This document shows positions 47,205 through 57,300 of a stretch of 64,000 nt of DNA, one piece after another; the stretch's first letter is position 1, and each line of letters begins with the position of its first letter. The position numbers were made by a program, and so were the translations under genes. The notes under the pieces were generated by a model, which saw only the letters and a list, made by a program, of their open reading frames with translations, was not told where the DNA came from and made no database searches. The stretch is from Enoplolaimus lenunculus (lineage: Eukaryota > Nematoda > Enoplea > Enoplida > Thoracostomopsidae), in contig JASANG010003242.1 in NCBI GenBank assembly GCA_030248215.1, positions 97,727-161,726 on the forward strand. Direction: 5' to 3'.

Positions 47205-47456
47205 CACAGTAAATTTGAGTGAGTTGATTTTAACTCAGAACGAGTTGAATCACTCAATCTGAGTTAGGACTATCAGAACTCACAATTTTGAGTTGATTCA
47301 ATTCATTCTGAGTTAATTAATCAACTCACCCAGATTCAACTCAACTCACAGTGAGAATCAAGTCAACTCAGATTGAGTTAGAGTGCTCTGTTATTAACTC
47401 AGAAATAATTAACATTCCGTCTGAGTTAGTTAATTAACTCATTGGAATTTACAGTG
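47205..47456. mobile_element. Palindromic TGAGTT-rich MITE
   Basis: The ends CACAGTAAATTTGAG and GGAATTTACAGTG are bordered by TA on both sides. The interior alternates TGAGTT and AACTCA and is very close to 15435-15683, which suggests recent spread. Confidence 0.8.
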
Positions 47457-47479
47457 TATAGGTTTACGCGACCTAAACA

Positions 47480-47570
47480 ACAAGGCGGTAACAGCAGTAG
47501 AGGCATATCTAAGCCTAAGCGCTAGAATGAACATTTATCTAAGGCGAAACCCCAAGCTTTACTGTAGTGA
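47480..47570. repeat. TTAGGC-family remnant abutting a GTAGTGACCC element
   Basis: ATATCTAAGCCTAAGCGC and TTATCTAAGGCG are recognisable; the sequence then runs directly into CTGTAGTGACCCGAATAAG at 47571. Confidence 0.45.
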
Positions 47571-47950
47571 CCCGAATAAGAGGGGGAATGATATTTATTT
47601 GGTCTCTCCAGAGGCTACCCCCCTTGTTATTCGGTTACGGACTGTTATTTATTTTTAACCCACGCTTCGCCGCCCTTGGTTACTGATATATCCGGTACTG
47701 CAATTATCCGTTCAATTAAACGTTTATTTGTCTTTGGTAAATGTATTTTCAAAATTTAAGTACGCTTTAAAATTTCGAACTCGCTGCGCGGCCCGCAATT
47801 TTGAAAGAAATTATTATTATCCACGCGCGTTATATCTAAAATTCAGTTTTATTTGTGACGTGCGGCGATGCGCGGCACATAAAAGTATTTAGGCGCAACT
47901 CTAAACCGTAACTTTCAATGTGGACCCCCAGAGTGCAACAGGGCCTCTCG
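47571..47950 (+). repeat. GTAGTGACCCGAATAAG-family copy
   Basis: It matches the left half of 27946-28385 (GATATTTATTTGGTCTCTCC, TTATTCGGTTACGGACTG, TTCAATTAAACG). The right part (about 47780-47950) is different and the right end is uncertain. Confidence 0.5.
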
Positions 47951-47964
47951 CTCAGGCAGAACAA

Positions 47965-48255
47965 CGACCTCCGGCTCCGGTAGAATTTTTGCCGGCAGTT
48001 CCGGCAATTTTGGTAGTTAAATTTGGCACAGTTTTACGAAATTTATCTGTTTGGCACGTTTTGTTTTAACTTTTGGCACTATTTTGAAGAAACAATTGCC
48101 GAAATTCTAAGCGTAAAACCAAACGAATTTAAGACACCACATTAAAGATAATTGCTGAAATTAACAAATTAAACATCATTTTATACCTAATTTCGCCTCA
48201 CCTTCGGCTTCACCTACGGCTCCGGCAAGTTTTGTTGACCTCCGACTTTAGTGTT
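47965..48255 (+). repeat. CTCCGGTAGAATTTTTGCCGG dispersed repeat, second copy
   Basis: It shares end blocks and the core TTTACGAAATTTATCTGTTT with 45810-46100. It lies 15 bp after the GTAGTGACCC-family copy. Confidence 0.6.
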
Positions 48256-48548
48256 TTTGACCTCCGGTTGCACCACTGGTACCCCCAATGTCATCATGAA
48301 ACGATTTTTAATTACTTGTGGTTGAAAATCATGGACTGGTACAACAACGTATTGAATCATAATTCGATTTTTAGCCTCATCATTGCCACGTATTGGTTTA
48401 ACGTCTTTAACTGCGGCATTGTTGTCATTTTGCGTCCCATTTTGCAGTCGGGTCACTGTAACAGAATGCGTCCCACCCGGTTCAATTCTTCCAATACAAG
48501 CAGAAAACGTGTAGCGTGTATTGTCGGTAGCTTTGAACTAGAAATGTA

Positions 48549-48700
48549 CACTGCAAAAAATGGTGTGTCAAATTGACTCTCTCCGATATAGGCTTTTCGG
48601 GACTACATATACTGAGTCACATTCGACTGCGCCAGTGTCCAACGTGTGACTCAGCGAATCGAATACGGCCCATACGGGTAATGGACGGCGCCGGAGTCAT
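48549..48700. mobile_element. GAGTCAAAT-type MITE with decayed right end
   Basis: The left end CACTGCAAAAAATGGTGTG is bordered by TA; interior CTCTCCGATATAGGCTTTTC matches 49731-49913. The right terminal repeat is not recognisable. Confidence 0.6.
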
Positions 48701-48819
48701 CAAAAGTATAGCGCTACTTTAAGACTGTCATTTTATAGTTTTATCTGTATTAAAATTTTAGTGATAGAACGCCAGATTCCCTTATTTATAGAGAAGCTAG
48801 TGAACGTAAGCATACTTAT

Positions 48820-49500
48820 TTAATGTCCTTTGGAGTAAGCCTATCCCTAAAAATAAGACTTGAAAAGTAAAATAGCCTTAGGCTTTCAGGATTATGATTA
48901 GGCTTGCTTTAGGCGCACTTTTATGCTGCGGACAAACAAAAACAGTAATGTAAAAAATGCAGAAGGAAACTTTTGTCTTCTACCGCAATTTCAGCCAATG
49001 TAAAAGATCAGAGGCAGAATGTTTTTCTTACTTTAAATACAATTGGCTGTTGCGTTGTATTTGACATAGTAACGCACGCTTTTTGTTGCAACGAGTCATC
49101 GGATTTTTTAAATTCAAGAACATTTTTCGGATTCAACTCAATTTCGTCGTCAGGTGTTTGTACCCACATCGTCTCAAATAGAATCCGTCGAGCGAAAACT
49201 GAACTAAAATTGAAAACAATACAGAGTCAATGTTATTAAAACAGACGTGAATATCTTTTATACTCGTATTTCCATATAGTTTTCGCCATTCCACATAGCT
49301 TTATATACCTAGGCCTAAATTTAAGCTAGTGGCCGTGTCGGACCGTGTAAACATCAGATGCAGAACGTTTTTCAGCGAGACTGAAATAAAGGTTAAGCTT
49401 TTAGGCTAAGGCTTAAATTTAGATTTATTAGCTCATTCTTAGACTTAGGCTTAGGAATATGCTCATACTGTACTGTTACTGCAGTGTTCTATACATTGGA
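48820..49500. repeat. Cluster of TTAGGC-family copies
   Basis: Remnants at about 48820-48960 (TAGCCTTAGGCTTTCAGG), a family end at about 48996-49030 (CAATGTAAAAGATCAGAGGC) and a fuller copy at about 49348-49500 (GTAAACATCAGATGCAGAAC ... GACTTAGGCTTAGGAATATG) occur within 700 bp, with unrelated AT-rich sequence between. Confidence 0.5.
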
Positions 49501-49730
49501 CACGACAAATCCAAACCTAAATCTAACCATAAGGGAAGTTAGGAATGCCAATGTTGCAAATTTTCGCAAGTGTACAACCACTGATTTTGGTTTCCAGTTC
49601 AATACAAGGCGCATTTTTTTAGAAAAAAGTGCCATATTTTGTGAAGAATGTGCTACAAATTTAATGTTTTTCAGTTCGTTTGATAAGAACAATGCTGATT
49701 GCACAACAAATTTTACTAAAAGATCACATA

Positions 49731-49913
49731 CACTGCAAAAAATGGTGAGTCAAATTGACTCTTTCCGAAATAGGCTTTTCTGAATTACACAAACTGAGTC
49801 AAATTCGACTGCGCCAGAGTGAAATACGGCTCACCCGAGTCGCTCAGTGAATCGAATTTGACTCTGTTTGTGTAGTACCAAAAAGTCAATTTGACTCATT
49901 ATTTTTTACAGTG
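49731..49913. mobile_element. Palindromic GAGTCAAAT-type MITE, well preserved
   Basis: The ends CACTGCAAAAAATGGTGAG and CTCATTATTTTTTACAGTG are inverted and bordered by TA. Nested inverted blocks TCAAATTGACTC and CGAATTTGACTC make most of the 183 bp foldable. Confidence 0.8.
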
Positions 49914-49999
49914 TACGAAAGAATACCTATAAGCTAGCTGTTTAAAGCATTGCTGCAGCGACCTCAACGGTTAAAAGTATTGCATTCAATTTTCAACCA

Positions 50000-50270
50000 T
50001 TAACCCTTTCATTCATAGAGTATACTATGAGCAACTAAATAAAAATAATGTACGAGCAATACAAACACTTGAGCAGTGTTTAACAATTATAACATATATG
50101 CGCAGTGCAAAATCTCCACAAGACGTGAGAGTCCCCTCGGGCTCGAGCGTCAAGCTCCTATAGCTCAGTGGTTATCGTAAACGCCTCCCACCCGTGAGAC
50201 TCTGGATCGAATCTTACCTTGAAATTACATCTCATACCAAATTAAAAATATTCGTATGAGAAAGGATTAA
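50000..50270 (+). mobile_element. TTAA-flanked MITE with tRNA-like core
   Basis: It starts TTAACCCTTTCATTCATAG and ends GTATGAGAAAGGATTAA. Internal landmarks are AATCTCCACAAGACGTGAGAG, the A-box-like TAGCTCAGTGGTTATCG and the B-box-like GGATCGAATC. It is about 270 bp, the same length as the copies at 13270 and 18341. Confidence 0.75.
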
Positions 50271-50828
50271 TGAAAAAATTCTTAAGTATCTATAAAAATA
50301 TGTCAACAAATTAATCAGCCCATTTGAACGACGTAAAATTCAAATTGAAATTTACCTATTTCAATTGTACGGATATTATTAATGCGGACTATGTTGATTT
50401 TAAAGGCGTTTGTTTTAAAAGGAAAATAAAGAAATTAGTTTTTCGATTACAATTCGGTTTAGGCTCAGGCTTAAGTTAGAGACTTTTCCATTAGGATCAG
50501 GCGTAGGCACAGGAATACGTTCAGGCATCAATGTGACACCTTAATTGCCCGACAACAACCTTTTGAATACTATTTGCTTGAAGCTGACTTCGAAAGTTCT
50601 TTGCAAGAACGCCGTATGCTGTTTTAAAAGGTTTTGTCAATTAAACAGCCCGTCTGAAATTCAAAGACATAAATTCTTGTGAAACAGTTTGGCTAAAGTA
50701 TAATAAAATAAATATTTTGGCCAGAAGGCATTCCTTAATCCTACGCATATGCCTCAGCGTGAATGATAATCATAACCAACCCTAAAGCGTTAGCATAAGC
50801 CTAAACCTAAGCAAAAATTAGTCTGAAG

Positions 50829-51231
50829 CAGGGTGTAAACGGATAGCAAAACTAACGGAAACGAATAGTGATCAGAATAACTGAAACGGAAACGGAAACC
50901 GGATATTGAAGTATAAATGTTTCAGAAATGCTTTCTATATTTTTCTGCCAACACAATGGAGTTGCGCAAATATTCACCGGGATTTCTAAAATATTAAACA
51001 AAAATAGCGAAAGCATCACTTTTTTAAGATTTTGGATGAATTTTGTAATTTTTATTTCAATTCCAATAATTGGAACATACCTGTAATGAAAAATTGTTTT
51101 ATATATACGTGATTTATTCCAAATTTAACGTAAAAATAACAGCATTTGCGCTATTTCTATAACGGGATCGGAAACGGAAATGGACACTGATTCGCACCGG
51201 AAACAGAAAAACGGAGATCCGGTTGCACCCT
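50829..51231. mobile_element. CAGGGTGTAAACGGA-type MITE (about 400 bp)
   Basis: The left end CAGGGTGTAAACGGATAG and right end GGAGATCCGGTTGCACCCTT are roughly inverted, with CGGAAACGGAAAC-rich subterminal zones. It is a sister group of the CAACCGGAATT elements at 27743 and 37325. TTAGGC-family remnants flank it at about 50455-50545 and 50745-50828. Confidence 0.65.
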
Positions 51232-51571
51232 TACCTAAAGCTTTACTGTTACTCAATTCTAGTCCCGTGATAAATGGTTCGCCCCTTTAAGTAACATGGT
51301 CCAAAAATTTTCAGGTATTCAATCTGCGAAAAAATTCACCGATATCCTGAGGTAAAAAATTTATAACCGAGATGCCAAAATCAAATATTCTCATTGAAAA
51401 ACACAGACTGTATAAGTTAAAATTGTACCTAAAGTTTAAAATAAATTACAACTCACGTTAACATTGAACTTTTAGGTCATGTTTCTGCAACCCAAGCAAT
51501 GATTCGATTGAAAAGTGTCGTATTTTAGTGAGTTTAAACGCAAGCTTAAATGTGTAACTGCAAAACGACTA

Positions 51572-51825
51572 CACTGTAAATTCCACGGAATTGGTTAATC
51601 AACTCTCAGCTAGAGAGTTAATTATTTCTGAGTTAAAAACTGTTAACATTAACTCACTCTGAGTTGAACTGATTATCACTCTGAGTTCAGTTCACTCCGT
51701 GTAAGCTGGATAATTAAGTCAGAGTGAATATTATTGGCTCAGAATTTTGAGTTCTGAACATCCCAACTCCGGCTGACTGATTCAACTCATTCTGAGTTAA
51801 AATCAACTCACTGGGATTTACAGTG
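51572..51825. mobile_element. Palindromic TGAGTT-rich MITE
   Basis: The ends CACTGTAAATTCCACGG and CTGGGATTTACAGTG are bordered by TA. Interior blocks are the same as in 15435-15683. Confidence 0.8.
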
Positions 51826-51967
51826 TATTTTGATTTTGTTTCCTTCTGATATACTATGCTAATGCTGTACTTGCACTAAATCAAACGATGATTTAATAAA
51901 ACAATCGAACCTCGCAGCTCTGAGATAAATTTACACTGTAACAACCTATAATAATTATAGGCCCATG

Positions 51968-52202
51968 CACTGTAAATTCAAATGAATTGATTTTAACTCA
52001 GAATAAATTGAAGTCACTCAGATGTCTGTGATCTGAATTAGGTCTTGCAGAACTGAGAATTCTGAACTGACTGAACTCATTCTGAGTTAAATAATCAACT
52101 CATCCAGAGCGAACTCAACTCAGAGTGAGTTTATGTTTACTGATATTAATTCAGAAACAACCAACTCGCCAGCCGAATATCAATTCGTCGGAATTTACAG
52201 TG
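51968..52202. mobile_element. Palindromic TGAGTT-rich MITE, second in close succession
   Basis: The ends CACTGTAAATTC and GTCGGAATTTACAGTG. It lies only 140 bp after the previous copy and more substitutions separate it from 47205-47456, so it is probably older. Confidence 0.75.
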
Positions 52203-52204
52203 TG

Positions 52205-52375
52205 TAACGATAAGGGTGGAACGGTTTTCTGTGAGACTGCAATAAAGTATGCTTAAGCATTACAATGATATTTTCGCCTTTAGGCGTAGGCTTAGACTTA
52301 AGTTCGTTCTTACGACTAGAAATAGGCTTAGGAATATGTTTAAGCTATGTTACGGCGCTGTTTTATTCATTATCC
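52205..52375. repeat. TTAGGC-family copy next to a TGAGTT MITE
   Basis: It contains GGTGGAACGGTTTTCTGTG near its left side and CTTTAGGCGTAGGCTTAG and AAATAGGCTTAGGAATATG inside. It begins within a few bases of the end of the MITE at 52202. Confidence 0.5.
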
Positions 52376-52576
52376 ATAATTTTGCTGAGTTGCACAGACA
52401 TAACGTAAGTCCATGATTTTACAACGAGATTAACCTGTTTATGTAGCCTGTCGGTTTATGTTTTATCGAAAGTCTTTATTTGTCAGTAGTCAGTAGTATC
52501 ATATCTAGTAGCGGACATCATGGAGTTTCGCGGAAACTCTATCCGGACAAGACTTTTTGCTGTAACGCTGTCTACC

Positions 52577-52847
52577 TTAACCCCTTCTCACATTGAGTTG
52601 CCTATAGGCAACTAAGCGCAGTGTATATGCGTTAAATAATGTATATCGCACCGTGCTTAACAATTGCAACACGTATACATTGTACTAAATCACCACAAGA
52701 CGTGAGAGCCCCCTCGGGCTCGAGCGTCAAGCTCCTATAGCTGAGTGGTGATGATATACGCCTCCCACGCCAGTCACCCGAGTTCGAATCCTAGCATAAA
52801 AGTAGGTCTCAGGGGAAATAGAAAATATTCATGTGAGAAAGGGCTAA
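52577..52847 (+). mobile_element. TTAA-flanked MITE with tRNA-like core, best preserved core
   Basis: It starts TTAACCCCTTCTCACATTG and ends ATGTGAGAAAGGGCTAA. A subterminal hairpin GAGTTGCCTATAGGCAACT lies near the left end. The tRNA-like block runs from CTCCTATAGCTGAGTGGTG (A box) to CGAGTTCGAATCCTAGC (B box). It is 271 bp. Confidence 0.8.
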
Positions 52848-53559
52848 TATATTAAAATCTTTGAAAAACATTGTAGTGGACAATATTTTTATGTGACAGA
52901 CACACTAGTGATACTGATTTATTGAAATTTTGGCGGGTTCAGTTTTGGCTCGAAAATTCAAATTTTTGCGAAAAATTCAGATTTTAGCGGGAAAATTTAA
53001 ATTTTGGCGGGAAAGTCCTAAGAAAAACGTGTAAAAAAGCAACAAAGTAACGCGGTAAATTCGTTATCTTAGCGCATGCCTGCGACAACTTTTAGACTGT
53101 AATGATAACGTCCGACAGTTGGCACAACCCTATATTTAATATTAACATAATGCACAATCTATATGTAAAATGCCCGACAATGCAATAAACTTTATGTGTA
53201 CATTTTTTATTTAGAACCAAACTGTCCGCAAGCAGTTTCGTAATAGCAGTATAGCAAGCCTTTTTAAAACAATATAGTGGTAACATGTGAGTGATATGAA
53301 GACAAAGGTTTTCAATACAAACTTGTTCCTGAAAATTACCTGATGTTTCCAGACACTTGTAATAGTTCAAATCGTGTCTTTACAACGCATAGAACAACTC
53401 GCATGGCAATTGCGTTGATATCAAAACATTTAACCTTAAACTTCAGTTTATCAGCCCAAAATAAACTTAAGTTACCTACAGAGTAAGCATATGAGGCGTA
53501 CCTGTAAGTGATGTGCACTTGCAATATAATACAGAGCACTGTATGTATGCTAGACGGGC

Positions 53560-53766
53560 AGTATATATATAGTCGACAAATAGCCGACGACAAAAGCAGT
53601 TGGAGAGGCGGCCTGCATGGTGCAATGGTAGAGCATTTTCCTGAGATCCGTAGTAAGGTCGCTAGCTCGAAACCACCCGTTACCCGCTTTTGGCTCAGTA
53701 GGCCGCCTATTCCAGCAGTTTAGTAAAAAAGGCCTGAAGTTCCGGTTCCTACCTTGACTGACATAT
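53560..53766 (+). mobile_element. tRNA-derived SINE, third copy
   Basis: Plus-strand copy: leader with AGTCGACAAATAGCCGACG, A box TGGTGCAATGGTAGAGC, B box GCTAGCTCGAAACC, tail GGCCTGAAGTTCCGGTTCC and TACCTTGACTG. Its order matches the minus-strand copies in the BiP and SEL1L introns. Confidence 0.7.
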
Positions 53767-53779
53767 ATACAGGTTAAGG

Positions 53780-53950
53780 CCCATGCATAGAACAGGGCCG
53801 GAACAGTAGTAAAAGCATATTCCTAAGCCTAAGTAAGCCTAAGCTTAAGAATTAGCCTGTTCCTAAGCCTAAGCAAAAAAAGTTAAAAAAGAGTAAACTG
53901 ACTATGACAGCCCCGCAGGAAACCGATCCGGCCCTGTTCTATACATAAAT
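53780..53950. mobile_element. TTAGGC-family TIR element, CATAGAACAGGGCCGG ends
   Basis: The ends GCATAGAACAGGGCCGGAAC and GATCCGGCCCTGTTCTATAC are inverted. The interior has TTCCTAAGCCTAAGTAAGCC and CTGTTCCTAAGCCTAAGC. It is a distinct end variant of the family. Confidence 0.65.
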
Positions 53951-54331
53951 CAAACTGTTAATGCTCTTTTTTGCTCATTTTTTAACCTTGCTTGTAAAGC
54001 ATCGAAAACCGCTGTACGCCCCTCTTGAAAAATGTCTGTCCCCAGCCCATGTAAGGACAAGAGGCGAAACGTTTTTCTGCATATTACAATTCTACATTTA
54101 TGTCATGCCCTAGTTTCACAATAGCGTAATAATATTTCGACGTAAATCTTCAAGTGAAATAGGATCTTGTCAACAAAACACTTGCGCTATACCGACCGCA
54201 ACAAACTCCAAATTTTGATGTTGACCCCAACACAAATTGAACACTTGCCGCAACATTCGCAAATATCATTGGAGCTCAAATGAAGTTCGGTGATTGTCAC
54301 TGAGTGTTGATTCTGTTTTAAAACAAAATTT

Positions 54332-57300
54332 TCAAACAAATTTACCTCCACAACGCCATCTCGGTCCTACTGTACGATAGCGCCAAATTGGTCTTTGATT
54401 GTTTTTTCTATTCACTTCAGCCCACGTAGTATGGTTGTACCGCTCACAGTTTCGTCTTGATAGCCGAGTAATCAGCCATAAATTGACTATCGGGGCATGC
54501 AAATGCACATGAAACGTAATACCGTGTTCGCGTCCGCCACAGTATAGAAAGTGTCTCATAATTCGATATAACTGTGTTGCCCACTGTTCTTTATTTGGCG
54601 ATGACATGAAACACCGTTGATAACTATCCCAAGTTTCAAACTGAGTTATATTTAAATAGTACGCAGCAATGCCTGTAGTTAATACGTCTTCCATTTCCAT
54701 AAAAGGTAATTCGTTAGAATGTTTTGTAATTTGGGACGCGGCGCCTTTTGTCAGTATATACGCCGCTTGAGGTATGTATTTAGGGTAAGTTTCTCGGCTG
54801 TACCTTGTATATGGCACGTACCTAAAACAACGTTTTAAATGTAAATGGTATATACAAGTTGCCCAACTTTGCGCATTGCGCAAGTTAGCGAATTCAAAAA
54901 ATCTGTATGCAACTTTTCTAATCATAGAACAATCGCGTTTGTGTACGATGAAACTACTGTAAATAAAGTATGTTGGAAACTTGCCCAAAATACGTATGTG
55001 GCGTACTGCAGTTTTAACGTATAGATGTTGAAAATTTGAGTAAAATACGTATGTCGCGTATTCCAGTTTTAATATATAGATTGGAAATTTCCAAATTACG
55101 TATGTGGGGTATTCCAGCTTTTAATCTGTCGATGTTGCAAACTTGCCCAAAATACGTATATCGGATATTCCAGCTTTTATATATAGATTGGAAACTTGCC
55201 CAAAATACGTATGTGGGGTATTCCAGCTTTTAATCTATCGATGTTGCAAACTTGCCCAAAATACGTAATGTCGGGTATTCTAGCTTTAATATATAGATAT
55301 GTGCGTATGTGCTACAGATTTAGAAAATACTGATGCACAGTGCCCAAAAAATCTGTCTGGATAAACCGTACATATTCGTTGCGTAGTTCGGTTTGCAGGA
55401 TGATCCACGTTAAATGTTTGCATGTATTTAAAAATAGTACATATGTCTGGAAATCGTATGAAAATCACTAGGATAAAAAATGTTGTACGTTGACATATAC
55501 TACGTTGATAATAAACGGTACTTATGCATGGTTTGCTTTAATTTGTGTACGCAATGTGGAAATTCTCAGCAGCAATAGAAGACGACTTTTGCTATTTAAA
55601 AACAGCAACTCGCGTTCGCTAATACTTGCATATTTTGTAATTTATAAATAAAAATGATAAAGCGTTAAAATCCAAAATTTGTAACAGCTATATTTGATAT
55701 ATTACAGATGAACAGTTTAGGTATATATAAACCTTGGTGTAATTGTAAGTGTAGATGCGTGGTGCCTTCTTAATATAAAGCAAAACTGTGACTTTCTTGT
55801 TATGACAATGGCTCATAAATGCCGATTATTTGTTTCTGCTGAAAAAGTTATGTATTTACATATGCGGCGACTTGTGGTCAAAAATTGTTGTAGCGTTTCG
55901 GAGACAAAAGAAAGTTAAACATAAGCTTATTGCATACTAATAAATACTAGTCAACCTGGTCGCAATATTCGCAATCGAAGTCAACATATTTTCCATAAAA
56001 ATGTAGGAACTCAACTAAAAATTATTTATAGAATAATGCATAAATATAATCCATACGATCTTCAGGATAGACAATACTAACCAGATTAATAGTAACACAT
56101 TTAATTTGCGTACGTTTGCAAATTCAGTTGGAACGGTGCCCAAAATACGTATGTAGGTTGTTCTAGCTTAAGTTTTATAGATAAAGCGATTATTTACCAT
56201 TTATTACTAGGATCGCGAACCACTACTCGTTTGTTGTTGAGATAATTACCATAAATTACTGAAGTGTTCGTTACAAAATGTGAATAATGCCGATTCATCA
56301 TTAATGTACGAAAATTAGCAATGCCATTGATGTACAAAAATACGTCAGTGTCGCTTTTCATCAGCCATTCAGCGCCTGGACAATAATTCGACGCGTAGAA
56401 CAGCATTGCGAACGTTTTGACTGGCAAATTGCGGTAAGTATCGTCAGCGTTGTATATTATAATGTCACGATAGATTAAGGCTTCTTTTCTTAAAAGCGTT
56501 TTGGTTGAATAAGCACCATCGACGTGTTGCGTTTCTTTCGGTACACCAACAATGAACAAAGGTTTCATATTACGCGATTTCGTATCACGCCACCAAGTGT
56601 TTCGAACAGTTATACGATGCGCAAATTCTGTTGCAGCACTTGCAATTAGTAACAGAACCTTTGGCGCGCGTTTTCTGTAATACTACCAGAAATAGGCGAC
56701 GTTTATATTTTCATGTAGCGGGAAATTAAAATTTTGGCGGGAAATTTGAATTCTGGCGGGAAAAACCAATTTTGGAACGAAAAATCAAATTTTGGCGGGA
56801 ACATTCAAATTTTGGCTGGAAAATCACATTTCGGCGAGGAATTTGAATTTTAGCAGAAATTCCAGTTTTGGCGGCAACATTCAAATTTTGGCGTTAAATT
56901 ACAATTTTCGCGGTAAATTAAAATTTTGGCGCAAAAATTCATATTTTAACGAAAAAATTAGAATTGTAAAAGAATCTTAAATTTTTCGAAAAATGATTAT
57001 TTAAATAAACTATCTATATCAGACATACCACACCAATTGTGCAGCTGAGTGGGACAGTCAAGGTGAACAGCGACGGTACAAAAATGTCCTCCAGTTTACC
57101 CAAAAGTTGTATAATCCGCGATGTGCGAAGCGCACGCGTTATAACGTGTGAGTGAAATAATACGGTAAGGTCAATCCTACCTTACAGTTTTTCCCTTGGA
57201 AAATTTTTAGGTGATAAAATGGTAAATAATTTTTCGTTGGCAATCATATATAGCACGCAGAAAAGTTGCGTTTCATAACACTTACCAACCCGCTCACCGT

